The notes beneath the pieces were generated by a model. It did no database searches, had not been told where the DNA came from, and saw only the letters and a program-made list of their open reading frames with translations. A stretch of DNA of 64,000 nucleotides from Vicia villosa (Eukaryota > Streptophyta > Magnoliopsida > Fabales > Fabaceae). Location of the stretch: contig NC_081186.1 of assembly GCF_029867415.1 (NCBI RefSeq), forward strand, positions 109,184,128 to 109,248,127, read 5' to 3'. The first letter of the stretch is position 1. The number at the start of each line of letters is the position of its first letter. Below, in pieces: positions 1 to 12,799 of this stretch. Made by a program: the position numbers and the translations under genes.

Positions 1-1160
1 CGAGTGTGCAGGCCCGGCCGACGAACTACCTCTCATTTTGCCACCCCTTATAACATATAGGAAACTATATCTAAGTCTTCTCCGTAATGAAATAATAAAA
101 TAGTATTCATAGAAAAGAATAAATTAGATTGATGTGAATAGTGACATTCTAAAGTAATAAATAAATAGAAATAAACAACACTTTCTCTTTAAAAAAAAGG
201 AAAATTGGATTACTTATTTAACTATTATTTTCTTTTTATGTTTCAATTCTCTTTTAAATTTACCTCTCTCCTAAGTATTTTTTAATTTAAAAAAAAAAAC
301 ATAAAAAAGAGATAGAAACATAGACTAAGACCAAGACTAAGAAAAGAAATAGAGATAAATTAAAAAAAAAATTATTTAAATCTATTTGAATAAATTCTCT
401 CTATTGAAATTTACTTTATTTTTAAAATTTTATTCTTTCTATTTTTCACTTATATGTTATTTTTATATTTTCATATATATTAAATAAATATAATTAATGT
501 GTATTATAAAAGGAAGTTATAAATTATTTAGTACAATTAATTTTTTATTGATGATATATAAAAGATAGTAAAAAAAATCCTCATTGTAAATGCTTTTAGT
601 GGGGAAAATATATTACGTTAGTATTTTTAATTGACAACTATTTTTAGATATAAAAAGTGCATTTTGAAGTTGTTTACAAGCATAAAAAAAATTAATAAAT
701 ATTGTTAATTTTTAAGAAATAAATTCCTTACTAAATACTATATTCTTAATTATTTATTTTCTAGTATTCCTTATGAAAAATTTGTTAAATAAATTATGAA
801 AATTAAAGTTGGGTGATTTAGATTATTTATCCCAACATTTATGTTTGTTCTTATGACATTTGTCGTCGTTTAAAGTTAGAAATTTTCCAACCGATTTATT
901 TTAGAATGTGTTTAGTTAGAAGATAATCGAACAACTTCCTAGTAATGTCATTTGTTTAATGGAATAAGTTATGTAATTTAGATTATAAGTTACATCATTT
1001 AATTGTTTTCTTATGATGTATATGGTTGTTTAGTGAGGGAATTTCTCCGGTCATAATTTTTGAGTATGTGTTTGGTCCAAAAGAGCGCAATAATAGACTA
1101 GCTATCTTGTAAGGACATATGTTTGATAGAATAAGTTACGAGAATAATACTTATGTGATT
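1..1160. other. AT-rich intergenic stretch, no gene seen
   Basis: No credible coding region is visible. The first 45 bases are GC-richer than the rest and may be the edge of a repeat that begins outside the window. After that the sequence is AT-rich with many poly-A and poly-T runs and short unrelated ORFs. Nothing can be assigned. Confidence 0.5.
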
Positions 1161-1164
1161 TATA

Positions 1165-1780
1165 TGTCAATGTTCCATTCTAGAATGAAAAGGTGATCAG
1201 AGTGATTGAACTGATGCAGTGTTGCGGTGGTCCAAGATTTCGATGTAGAGGAGAAGGGTTGATCTACAAGGTTAACACTCTAATGTCTTAGTCAGTAAGA
1301 GAATGAGAAATATAATGTCAAGGGGTAATGTAATTCGTACCTGGAAAAATGGTCCTGTAACTCCTTTAAATAGGAGCGTTAGTTAGCAATTGAAATGTGA
1401 GAGGGGGCGTAAGATGCAGGGGCATTTAGATGGACCTGAATAGCGAGGATGAGCTTTGCAAGTGAGGTGATCTAGGTTGTGCGAGGCATATAATTAGTTT
1501 ATCCTCGTCTTGCTTTGCCTCATTTTGCATGTTGGGTCTTTATGCTTTTCGGGCCTTTTGGCTAGCCTAGCTAGAACATTTTCTTTCTAAGCCATTGTCT
1601 TCTGTTATGGATGACTTCTCCCGGCCATGAGATCATAGTGTGAAAATCTCTGACCAAAGGTGGCTTTCCTTAGGCATCAGCGAATTTGAACAATGTTCTT
1701 ACGTGGCATTGTGAGGCATTGAGGATGATTGAAATGTATCCCCACTCTAGCTAGCAACGACGCTCCACCTATATGAAGGG
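1165..1780. repeat. LTR-like block of an old retroelement
   Basis: The stretch from about 1170 to 1300 resembles two other places in this window, 34488-34565 and 35474-35590. They share a track reading roughly TGTTGCGGTGGTCCAAG, and two of them a following stretch with GGTTAGCACTC or GGTTAACACTC and AAGTCAGTA or TTAGTCAG-like text. A TATA-like TTTAAATAGGAG lies near 1364. Three dispersed copies with promoter-like content suggest LTR fragments of one older family, possibly the element whose gag remnant lies antisense at 8.5 and 34 kb. The family name is not known to me and the boundaries are approximate. Confidence 0.4.
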
Positions 1781-2184
1781 TACTTGAATGTTTTTCTAAC
1801 AGTTTTGGGCAGATGTCAACCGTTGATGGTGGGGAGTGATCATACGGTCCTCAGCTTTCTTAGGGAGAATACAAGGTACTTGAAGATTCATTCTTCATTC
1901 TTACCGACTATCATTAACTTTATACAAGCAAGTTCTTCATTCTTTCACCTTCTTTTCGAAAGACCTCCTTGGATGAGCATTGGTTTGTGCGTGAAAATTT
2001 TTCGTTTGTCAATTTCATCTTTATACTTAATCCCTTGTTTGAGCTTATGGGTTCTTACTTTTGAGATTTATGATCTCTTTTTCGTTTGATCTATTTTAGG
2101 GTTTCTGGAATAATTGGTACTTTGAACTCGTTTGCCTCCCTCATCGTACCTGAATTCACTTCTTAACATACTTAATCATAGTCA

Positions 2185-3840
2185 ATATTGTTGAACATGT
2201 GACTCCATATACAAGAGGGGGTGAATTATGGAAGTTTGAAAAATGATGGTTTAAAACAAAATCATTTGATAAAACAGTTGAAAATATGCGGCAAAAATTC
2301 AAAGTAAAGAAAATAACTGGAAAATAAAATAGATGAGGGAAGAGAAAATACATTGAGATTTATATAGGTTTTGAAAAGGAGGCCTAATATTGTTTTCAAG
2401 AATTGATATTGAGTGTATCGACTATGCTTGAGAGCTTTTGAAGGTTATGCCCATGAACTCCCTTATACAAGGAAATGAAGTATCAAGATAACTTATAACC
2501 AAACAACAAACAAGGCTTGAAGTTTTTAGTCTTCAAATCAAACAGAGATTTTGCACAGGTAAATCTCGAACCAAAACAAAGTTTTGAGTTGGCTATCCTC
2601 CAAACTAAATCGGAGTTTTATACAATCTGAGCACAGACCGAACTGAGATTTGTACCAGGATGATCTCGAACCTACTAAGTTTTTACAACAGGTTGAACCC
2701 ATAAACCAAGTGAGATTTTACACCGAGCTGATCTCGAACTGATAGAGCCTTTAACCAGGCTAGGCTCAAGAATCTTAGTGGAGATTTACACTGGCTCATC
2801 CTCATGAACCAAAAGAGAGTTTTTCTTCTATGGAGAAACTCAGAAGTTGGATCGCGATTTTCAAAGACAATCCCCGAATACAAACAAGAGTTTTTAAATG
2901 GTTTAGATAAAGACCAAAAATAACAAATTCCTATGAAAGAATTGTTTACTCAAGAGAAACTTCACTCTTGGTAAATTTACATTTTGACCCTCACCCAGAA
3001 CAATATTCTTCACTAGACTAAATAATACTTCAGAAAGTACTATGGCTAAAATATGTGAGAAAGTAAGAAATATTTAGGGAGACGAGGTGTAAATTTGGAA
3101 ACAATCCATGGGCCAAATGAATGCTCTAATTTATTCGACTAATCGATTTGGCACTTGAAATAATCGATTGTTGTGGCCCAAAATAGAAGGTTTTCATATA
3201 AAGTTGTTATCAACCATTAACAGACCATACTAATTGATTATAGACTCAATCAGACATCATCTAATCGATTAGCCAAAGTATTTAATCGATTAGACAGGTA
3301 CAAAAGGTCTCCCATCAATTAAACACTCTGCTAATCAACTAGCTAGGCCTAAAAAAATCTTGGCAATTTAATTTAAAAAATGAGAGGATTCTCAAAGTTT
3401 TTAGTGTGTGTGATTTAGCCATAATATTTCTAAAAATGCCCTTATGTATTTATAATAAACTGATCACTCAGACGGGCACGATCAGGAGAGCTTTCACACT
3501 TCCTCTCTTTCACACTATGAACCTTCAAATCTTGGAATTATCATCTTTGAATTTAGCATCACACAAGAGTATTAAATCTATTTGATGAGTCTTGGGATAT
3601 CTCCATGTTGATTACCATCATCTGAGAGTTTGACAGGCTAAACCACATGTGATTCTTGAAACCTTAGTCTTTAATTAGAATTCGTTGGACAATAATGTTG
3701 ACTTTAAATAGATGGATTTCTTCATTCAGGATGATAGCTTGATCAACCATCTTGTGTGTCTTGACCATTTGAGCTATCCTTAGCAGTTTCTTGACTACAA
3801 GTGTTCTCATCGTCAACACTAAACTGCTACTAGTTGACTT
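2185..3840 (-). repeat. Probable LTR fragment with internal short repeats
   Basis: The left edge carries AAGAGGGGGTGAATTATGG, the reverse of a motif also seen near 7310-7345 (AATTCAACCCCCTCTTAGG). That motif is common near ends of legume Ty1/copia LTRs, from memory. Inside, from 2540 to 2840, a degenerate repeat of about 32-36 bp recurs with the core GATCTCGAAC and GAGATTTTACACC. From 3130 to 3345 a cluster of TAATCGATTAG-like palindromes occurs. No coding capacity is seen. It seems to separate plus-strand retroelement sequence at about 2.1 kb from the ORF1-like remnant at 4.1 kb, so it may be an insertion. Confidence 0.35.
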
Positions 3841-4094
3841 GCATCCTTGCTATCCATGAGCTTCGTCGTCTTGACTAAGTACGCAAGCACATAAATCCAC
3901 AATTACATTTGTTTCAACCAAGAATTTCGGTAGACATATTTTGGGAGTTTGGTTAAAATTTGAATAAATTAGAAGTTTTTTTTGTTTTCTCTCTTGGTGG
4001 TGCTTTTGCCCAGGCGATGATTTACGTGGATCCATTAGAAGATTGGGGTGTACTTTCTTTCCAACTGAAGATCAAAGAGTATGAGGTCAATAAG

Positions 4095-5770
4095 GTGGGC
4101 GCGTGATGCCATTCCTTGGGTTCATGTTCTCTTTTATTGGTTATCGTCCTCCCTTGAACGAGTTTGAAATCAATGTTCTGAACCATTTACTCATTGCCCC
4201 CTCACAGTTCCATCCCGCGAGTTGAGTGTTTATAATTTTTTTTAGCATTGGTGTGAATACAAGGGCATTAAACCAACTGTGACATTATTCTTTCGCCTCT
4301 TCAAAGTTCAAAGAGGTGCTAAATTTGTGAATGGTTTTTGCTTGGTTTCTCTGAGGAAAAGCGTTAAATAGTTTGAGACTTGCTTTGACAGTGTGAGACA
4401 TTTTAAGAATATCTTCTTTCTAGTAGTTCCTCTTAATAGGGAGGCTCGCACTATGATATATCTCCTAGTTCTTGGTTCCCCTTCTACATTCATGAACCTC
4501 TTTCATAAATATTGGACTCAGAGTCATTTTTTGACTGGAGTCGGGTTGAACCGTTACTAGGAGGAGGATTTTTTCGAAGAGGAACTGCATTTGAAATATC
4601 AATTAATAACCTTCTTCCAGGAACTTGGATATGTAAGCGGTGTGGGTTAGTTCAATCTAGCTTCCAAGACCCAGATAAAAGGTGCATTCGAACCCGCTGG
4701 CTTGTGGATGCCAAATCCAAAGAGGAAAGGAAGAAAATATTTGGCGGGTGACTTTAGAATTTTTTTCCTTCTTCTTTCCTCCTTCCGATCTTCTTTTAAT
4801 ATCTTTGTTTTCTACAAATGCCCCAAATATTGAAGATGCCATCTGAAAGTTAAGGAAGGAAATTTTTGTCACAATTGTTTTGGTTGGAATTTTGAACATG
4901 CACTCAGTTGGCGAAGCTTCTGTTTTGGGTAGATCTGTTGGGACCCTTTTGGTCCAGTCTTTAGATAGATTATATAAACAATTTCTCCCTGTGTTGGAGA
5001 TGCGACCCCAACATTTCTTGATCATGCCTTGGTGGAAGAAACTCTTAAATCTCCTCATTTAATCAAAATAGTCTCGGGATGAGGGTCCTCTTCATAAGTG
5101 TCTCAGAGGACTTAGATGTGTAAGTGGGCCTTCCTATATGCAGAGGGATATGAACCTTGTATTGATATCACAACCAGGTATGAGGACGGGTAATAAACTC
5201 CATTCTTAAATCTCTGATGAAGGTTACTCTAACTGATCATGACTCTTTGATAAAGCACATTAAAGGGAGTTGGCCTATTTAACTTACCATGCTCGTCAGC
5301 CAACGCCTATTTTAGATTTTGTTGATGTTAGATGGGAAGAGGTTCTCTTGTTTAATCGTATTTGTCTAGAGAGGGAAAGATTGAAGAAATGGGTCGATGA
5401 CCTTACCGTTTAGAGGAATATATGCTTGAAAGAGTTCCAAGATGCTTCCAACTTATTTCTCGCCATTGAAATTTCTTTGGAACCCTTTGAGTATCCCAAA
5501 CTTTTGGTTGAAAATGTGAAGGGACTTGTTCAAGGAGTAGTCGAGAAGAATGGAGATTTGGAGGAGGAGAATCAGTATTTCAAGGTTGTTAGCAAAAGGA
5601 ACGAGGTGCTGGAGAATGCTTTGAAAGAGTCTTAATAGAACCAAAGGAAAATTGAGGTTGGCCTTAACAACATGCATGAGAAAAACCTTTCTCTCGGTAA
5701 GGATCTAGCTAAGTCCCTACAAGATGGTTTCTCTAAGGCCGGAGACGCTATTGAAATTGCACTTAAGTAA
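4095..5770 (+). pseudogene. Broken retroelement accessory protein (putative gypsy-type transposon protein family)
   Basis: Read with frame changes, the plus strand encodes recognisable pieces of a plant retroelement-associated protein. From 4118 a segment contains NHLLIAPSQFHPAS followed by a TGA where a Trp codon is expected. From about 4240 to 4540 a second segment contains KPTVTLFFRLFKVQRGAKF and then a run of hydrophobic and basic residues. From 5330 to 5635 a charged, probably coiled-coil tail ends near KRNEVLENALKES. This order (N-terminal domain, then coiled coil) matches proteins annotated as putative gypsy type transposon / Transposase_28, as far as I recall. In-frame stops and frameshifts make it a pseudogene. 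Direction is plus, unlike the gag remnant at 8.5 kb. Confidence 0.55.
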
Positions 5771-5914
5771 GTAGAATATTTCTATCTGATTTGTCCCATC
5801 TCTCGAGCCCATGTCCGTCTTGGCTAGGTCATTGAAGGGTGGCAAGTAGTCTATTTAGATGGCTGACATGTTTGAGATTGAAATTTATGTAATCTTGGTG
5901 TTTTCATCCTGCAA

Positions 5915-5916
5915 TG

Positions 5917-5978
<62 letters not shown>
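5915..5978. repeat. Compound microsatellite (TA)n(TG)n
   Basis: About 9 TA units run directly into about 20 TG units. The ORF across it that encodes alternating Cys-Val is an artefact of the repeat. Confidence 0.95.
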
Positions 5979-5979
<1 letters not shown>

Positions 5980-6149
5980 TATCTTATTTAGACGTGCACC
6001 TACTTTGTAATTTCGTTCATGTCCCTGTTTTATCTCAAGGATTTGGACCTTTTATTGAGTTTTATGCTCGAGGTTTATTGGACGTCTCTAGAGACCGTGC
6101 CCGACCAAGGATCGTTACCCCTTCCCATACTCCCAGGTGTAAATCTGGT

Positions 6150-7345
6150 TTGAGGTTGATGTGAAGAAGATATGTTCATCATTCTTAGCTTGATTTTGAT
6201 GAAGACCAGATTTTATCAATGAAGAAATATCAAAGGAGAAAAGTTTCGAATCAAGAATGCATTAGTTTGTGGATATTTTTTATAGTAAAAGAAATTGATC
6301 TTGATGCTAAGGTATTCAGTTGTAATTTATTATGTATAAACTTAAGGTGCTCAAAAAATAATACTCATCTTCATCTCTAAAGTTCTCAAATTATCAAGCA
6401 TAAAAATCTATGAAACAAAAGCATAAAAAGCTCATTTTTTTAAAAAAGTTGTCAACACTTTTTAAGTCAGGTTCAATGCACTTTTTAAGTCAAATCTGAT
6501 TAACCTACTTAACAAAACTAGTTGCAGTTTGAAATTTGAATTTAAATATCTTTTTTCGTGAAAGTTTGAAATCGTTGCAATTTTATTGTCTATTTGAAAC
6601 AACACATTTGTTCCAAAATAGTAGAAGTTTGAAAGCGCCACTATACTACTGGTTTTTTGGAACAACATATTATTTTAAAAAATATGAACCATTATGATTT
6701 CAAATCATTGCCAATGATCATGAAACTTTTCCAAAATATTTTATCAAATGAAAGAGGCATAATGGAATGTATTTAAGTAAACATACCATTAGTTTTTAAA
6801 TAACCTCTCTCAATAAATTTCATATTTCAATTTTCCATAATTTAAACAATTATTTAGGTGTTTATATATCTATTAAAATGAAACTTTGTGCATAACTTTG
6901 ATATAATTGAAAAATATTTTTATTTTTAGTGGTGTGATCACCAAGTTAAAGTGACATTTGTTAATAATAGAAATGATTTCTAAGTATTGTAAACAAAAAG
7001 TGACGTGCTTTCTAGTTTATGTGATTATCATCATAGTGTTGGTGATTATTGGAAAAGGTCCTTTAAATTCGATTTATTCAAAGTCCACCATAGGTTTGGT
7101 GTTTATGTTTGAAATATTGTAGGAATGGTCTTGGTGTAAGGCATGATGGAGACTGGAGTACTCTTGTTTAGAAACAAGAACTAGGATATATCCTTACATT
7201 ATTTACTTTTCTGCACTTTACTTTTTTATTTCTTATTCATTTATCTATTCATTATTCCCAAAAATTACAAGAAACCATAAAAGTACTTAAAATATCTAAA
7301 ATTTCGTCAAACCTAATTCAACCCCCTCTTAGGTTGCGCACTCAA
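6150..7345 (+). repeat. Probable copia-type LTR remnant
   Basis: No coding content. The right end around 7310-7345 has the AATTCAACCCCCTCTTAGG motif typical of the 3' side of several legume Ty1/copia LTRs (from memory). The middle is AT-rich with no second identifiable copy in this window, so a solo or truncated LTR is the simplest reading. The left limit is a guess. Confidence 0.3.
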
Positions 7346-7689
7346 AACTTACAGTTGACGAATTTGCAGATATATCACGACATCTAGAGTGGCTAGCCAC
7401 CAAGAGGTGTCAGGTCGGTTATTCATCATTTTTGAAGCTCACTTTGGTCGTGCTTGTATATAGTTGTTACGGGATTTCTATTGCTTTAGTCATATACCAT
7501 CAGCGTTTATAAAAACATCCTTGAGTCTTTGTAATGGGGCCACAGTCTTCTAGTCGTACCCCAGATTCATCGCTACCTTTTGTTATAAAAAGGGAAAAGA
7601 TAATTTAATGAAATATTCTTTATTTACTTCAATATTCATAATACATTATGTATGCCATGATTTTTATTTTACAATAAAGGGGATATCAA

Positions 7690-8735
7690 ATTTAACATAG
7701 CCATGTGTTCTCTCCACTGCTTGTTCTCTATGAGGGATGGTGTCACCTTCTTTCCTTCAAGTTAGCCACTTTTTTCATCAACTTGGATTGTTGTGCTTCC
7801 CTGGTTGGAAGGTGAATAACCATATCCTTAAGCTACTCAATTAGTGAGACCATATCGATTTCCAATGTAGTAGCCCCGCCATCCTTGTGATCCGGTTGTA
7901 AAGCTTGGTAAATTCTCTTTTCTCTTTATAAGTTGGCGCTAATAGTGATTGCCTCATCATGTACATTATGATACTTTATCATTATATGAACCGGGACAGC
8001 TACTATGTCCAGTGTCACCGTAAAGGGTTAGTCTAGAATGTAGTTGTAGACGCTTCGACATAGGTTGACCAAGAAATGAGAATCGATGGTTCTGGTATTC
8101 CGTTCTTCCTTTAGGGTAACCGTCAATTCTATGTACCCCAAGGACAAGTTAGTGTACCGTTAAAGGCTTATAAGTCTAATCCATATTATGATAACAACTT
8201 TTCTTTATTCTACCTTATCTTCTCGAAGAGGACTGACATGATATCAAAGTTGGAGATAATAATTGTTATTACTAAAAGGAATATCTCGTTTGGGGATCCC
8301 CCAACCTTCTCGTTATCTCGGAATTTAAGGATCTACCTTCCTAGGTTGGTGGTCATGTACTTCTTTCCTTTTTGTTGACAGTCATAAGTTTTCTTCTTCA
8401 ACGTGCTCTTGGACAGATGGTTTAACCTGAAGGGGCCCCTCAGTTATAAAGGTAACATATTGATGTTTACCCTTATGTCATTCATATTCTTTGTAGTATA
8501 TATCTTTTCCTTTCCCACCGGCTACGACTTTAACCATCTTCCTGGGTGACTACTTCTTCTCTGGGGATTCTTCTCGTCCCCTCTTACCATCATTGGTATA
8601 TTTAAACAATCGCTCCTTTTTCATAAGCCCTTCAATCGCATGTTTAAGATGGATGCAATCGTTGGTGTTATGACCGTGAATTTTGTTGAAACAACAATAT
8701 TTTGACTTGTTAATCCATACAAATTCTATGACTGG
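7690..8735 (-). pseudogene. Remnant of Tat/Athila-type gag C-terminus and protease
   Basis: On the minus strand, 8741 to 8550 encodes a gag end with the zinc-knuckle-like run YCCFNKIHGHNTNDC (C, H, H and C ligands visible) followed by a typical HLK...IEGLMKKERLFKY tail. Further down the minus strand, about 8200 to 7950, degenerate protease-region text is readable, including a segment like RTIDSHFLVNLCRSVYN where functional Tat elements have the stretch leading to a GRP motif. Many frame breaks and stops are present. The Ogre element inserted at 8736 cuts this gag; the upstream half lies at 33527-34327. Confidence 0.65.
8731..8735. repeat. Ogre target-site duplication, left
   Basis: ACTGG directly before the TG of the 5' LTR; it matches 33527-33531. 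Confidence 0.95.
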
Positions 8736-10279
8736 TGTCATACCCTAAATTTTGACCCCCCTGAGATGACATATCTTCAGGATTTTCATCAGGTCAAAGC
8801 AAGTACCCAGAGCAGTCACTTCTTCATCTGGCATTTAATCAAGGATGTTCAAAGACAAGAAAACTCAGGCAAAGGATCAATCAATAGAAGGATTGGTCTC
8901 TAACATAATCATAGGACTCAAAATCTTCACTTTTATATTCACCTATGATTGATTAGACACCCAGTCATCTGAGTACAGGTTTACTCAGGTCACCAAACTA
9001 GGGTTTTTTAGCCTATCAAGGACTAAAATCAGGGATCACCTTTGGGAAACCCTAAAAAGCCCCAGGGGATCATTCAAAGACATCAATCATCTTCAAATAG
9101 CTCATATAACAAGATCCACTGGACATCACACCTCAATTCAAAGTCTACAGTCATCATTTTCATCTGGTCGACAATTAGGGTTTTTGACCTAATTCACCAG
9201 GATAGTTGACTTTTAATCAGGGCATGGATCCAAAACTCAAGACATGATTCAAGAACCTCTACCACCTCAATATAACCCATTTACATCACTCATTTGAGGA
9301 GAAGATCTTGATTCTACACAAAAGTCCAAAATCTCACTTTATCTGGAAAAAGTCAACTGTATGGGATCACCTTTGACTTTTAAGATTTTTGGTCAAACCA
9401 TGACTTTCAAGGATCAATATCATCAATATATGGATATTAAAGTCATTTGACCAAAGAAATTCAAGAAGAATCTTCAAGGAGCAAAAAGTCGGGAATTAGG
9501 GTTTTTAAGGGCATTATGGGAACTCAAAATTTCACCTACACAACTCAAAAAACTTCCAACATGAAAGTTGTAGATCTTGCAAAATAAAACAACATCTTAC
9601 AATGGAACTTTTTTCAAAAGATCAATCATTTAAGAGTTTTGGAAATTTTGAAGTTTTAGGTCATAAACACTTAGAAAATTTTCTAAGTGTTTTAACCTAG
9701 TTTTCTTCCAACTTTGTCCTCATTTTTCACAAATTTGCCAAAGGATTCTGAAGAAACTCCAAACTAATGATTTGAAGTAGATGTTTAGGGCTTTCCAAAT
9801 TGTGTTCAACCTTCTCCAAATTCATTTTGAGCTAGGAGTTATGCTTGTTCAAAGTTGGCCTCATGAAGTGAAATTATAGGTCATGCATCATTTTGGAACT
9901 TTGCAATTTTGTGCATATGACCTCAATTATGGATGCTACACGACCCATAACACATCTGAAAACATGCCATGCATTCATTTTCACCATGCCATGATAATTG
10001 AGGAAGATTCCTAAAACAAGAACATGTGATTATGTAATGATTACATTTGAGAATTTATGGCAAATTGATGAATCACCCAAGGAATCTTCTCACCAACCAA
10101 TTAGAGCTCACTTTGTATCTGAAATGTTCCCTAAGATCAGATAGAATCAATGGATAGGGAGCTGGCTCGAAAATGCAATGATCACACTTGGATATTCTTT
10201 GAAATTTCTTCATGGCTAAGAAACCAAATTCACTTCACTAAGCAAGCTCACTCTCTCAATCAGTACTGAATCATTTGCC

Positions 10280-10288
10280 TATAAATAG
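10280..10288 (+). promoter_or_regulatory. TATA box of the Ogre 5' LTR
   Basis: TATAAATAG, the plant TATA consensus. It is followed about 30 bp downstream by an A/C-rich stretch suitable as a transcription start near 10310-10320. That would put the U3/R border about 1.57 kb into the LTR. Confidence 0.7.
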
Positions 10289-11221
10289 GAGAGCATACCT
10301 CAGTAGAAAAACACACCAAAGCAACCATATTCCTTGCTTTCTCTTTCTCTTCTCATGCTTATTGTTTTTCAAAGTTCTTTGGCAAGAAGAATCGTTTTCT
10401 TCAAACCAGAGCTTATCTTTGGAAAGTAAGCATTCTAACATCTCAAGGAGGTTCATTTGAGGTGATCCAAGAACCTGGATCACTTCTGTAAGTGGAGGAA
10501 CGCCATTGTTACTCTCACTTTGGAGCTGTTGCAGTTGGAGGTCCATAGAGCAATTCAGAAGGCTCCAAGCAAGGTTAAGCATCCAGGCACGTTCCATAGG
10601 AGGTAGTGGAGCTATCCAGATGACTGCAGCTCGTCTGTAACTCAAGAATCATCACTCTCCATGTTCACTTGAAGCTCAAATCGAGGGATGTCCATAGAGC
10701 AATTCAGGAGAATTGAAGTTACAATAAACATCCAGTTAGCATCACTGAGTCACAAGGAAGCTTTTGGGATCATTCATACAAGCCCATGTGCTCTCTACCA
10801 TCCTCACGACCTCCATTTTCAGAGGTAAGTTTCTGAACTCCACCTCTTTAATTTAAGCACTCTTTGTGGTAAAGCTCGATTCTATCTTGTTCAGCATCAT
10901 CAGAGGATTGAAAACCCTCTATCATCATTCATTTATTCATCTTGTGCATCATTTAATTTTAAAATTAGGGTTTATATGTTCTTCGTGTTCATGATGAAAT
11001 TCGTTAGTTACACTTAGAATAAATGAATTTTGAGCCCATGATCATGTTCCTTGTCCAAAAACGAGTGAGATTGATGTTTACATCATGCCATTTAGTTGAG
11101 AAACCAGAGAGTTAGGAATTTGAAAATCTGAAGCTCGAGGAAGAAGATGAACATGGCACGCGTAAAATTTGAATTTCCTGGCTTATCTGAAAATATAATA
11201 TATTGAGTGTATATAGTTAAC

Positions 11222-11300
11222 AAGCTGCGCGCGCAGCTCAGTTGGTTAAGTTTTGAAATGTGATCATGAAGGGCGTGGGTTCGAACCTCTCTAGGGCCAA
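11222..11300 (+). other. tRNA-like segment with Pol III A and B boxes in the 5' LTR
   Basis: GCGCAGCTCAGTTGGTTAAG at 11231-11250 matches an internal A box. GGTTCGAACC at 11278-11287 is a perfect B box, with tRNA-like spacing. The acceptor and D-stem arms do not pair well, so this is not a functional tRNA gene. It may be a captured tRNA or SINE head. An identical layout is present in the 3' LTR. Confidence 0.7.
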
Positions 11301-12799
11301 ACCAATTTTTTTTAGCACCCATTTTCATTCCTTTTTTATACAAACTTCACACAATTAATAAACCTATCAAATTAAATCATTTTCACTTCATTTTTCACAC
11401 ACTTGTTATTTAATATACCTATTTTGTGAATAATAAAAAAAATCATAAAAATATTATTTATTTTATGTATTTTAATTAGGTTTAAAATAGTATGTTTTAA
11501 ATGTTTTCTTAAATACTTTAAAATATATATTTTCATTTTGTTTTAACCTAATTACTTTGTGAATAATTTTATGATAAAACCCTAATTATTTAGGTCTTAA
11601 TTAGGTATAGATTTTATCTTTACCTTAATTAAGTTGACTTTCGTCAATTTGCAAAACTGTTTTCAATCTCCGATCAAACAGACGATTAAGGTTTTCAAAC
11701 AACAAAACCTTATATCATTTCAATCATTTTCAACTGTTTCTCATAACAGTGAATCATTTTCAAGTGGGCCTCTAATAGAGTGTAAGTCCCAACACCTTCT
11801 TCTCTTCTTAGCTTGTTTTCAAAACTGTATTTTCAAAATCTCCTTTCTGTTTTCAAAACATTCTTCTGGTATTTGAAGGGCATTATTCCCGGTGAAACTC
11901 TTCAGATACCTATGTGACCTTTGTCCATCTTCACTTCTTCTGTTTTCAAAAAAACCATTAACTGTTTATCATATATATTCAACTGTTATCCATCAATTAC
12001 TGTTGAGGCTCTGTACATACCTCTTCAAAGGCCTCCACTCCATCCAGGTTAGGCTTTACAAGCTTTCAATTTACAGTCTTTATTTTAAATTATTGTCAAA
12101 TATAGAACTGTTTATATATATATTAGAACTACGTTTGAGTATAAACCCTAGGACAGTTAAACTATATATATATTATAGGAATATGACCTAGGGATGAGAA
12201 TGTCTTCCCGGTGAAGGCTCTTTCCTAATTAGAGATCTGTAGTTCAAACCCCCAAGATGAATTATTCCTGGTGAAACATCTTGGCAAAAACCTTAGAATC
12301 CAAAAAAAAAGGGCACATCCACCCAAAGAGGAATTATTCCCGGTGAAACCTCTTACCCATTTGCTTAAAGCCAAAATAAGTTCAAAACTACATAGCTTTC
12401 TCTTGTGCTATAACAAGGACCCTCGATGACCCTCGATTAGCCTCCTCTTGGGCTTTGTACAAGGACTCACAGGCTTCTTAAAAGCATTTCCAGCTTCCTC
12501 TTGAGCTTGTATACAAGGACCCACCAGGTTTCTTATAAACATAGGAACAGGTCTTTAGTCACCTTTTAACATACCCTGGTGAGTTTCTTCCAATTTAAAC
12601 CAGACTTTAAACAAGCTAAGATTGTCTCAATTTTACATTGAGTACACCTTTTGGAATGAGAGACATGGACAGTCTCTGTCACCCTTATCCTCATCAATCT
12701 TCCTTAGCAGAGTCTAGGATCCATGTTTGCTTATCCTCAGTCAGTGTCAGCCTTCATCTTGGGCTTTAAACAAGAAGTCTCATTAGATAATCTTTCTGC

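Noticed and set aside
1784..2089. 101-codon plus-strand ORF
   Set aside because: No domain, AT-rich composition, inside LTR-like sequence.
5859..6164. ORF with alternating Cys and Val
   Set aside because: Produced by the TG microsatellite.
10271..10645. 124-codon minus-strand ORF, also intact in the 3' LTR (28992-29366)
   Set aside because: Antisense to the LTR transcription start and conserved only because the LTRs are young; one residue differs and no domain is recognisable.
11222..11300. Possible functional tRNA gene
   Set aside because: A and B boxes are good but the acceptor and D stems do not pair and no sensible anticodon arm is seen; kept as a tRNA-like segment.
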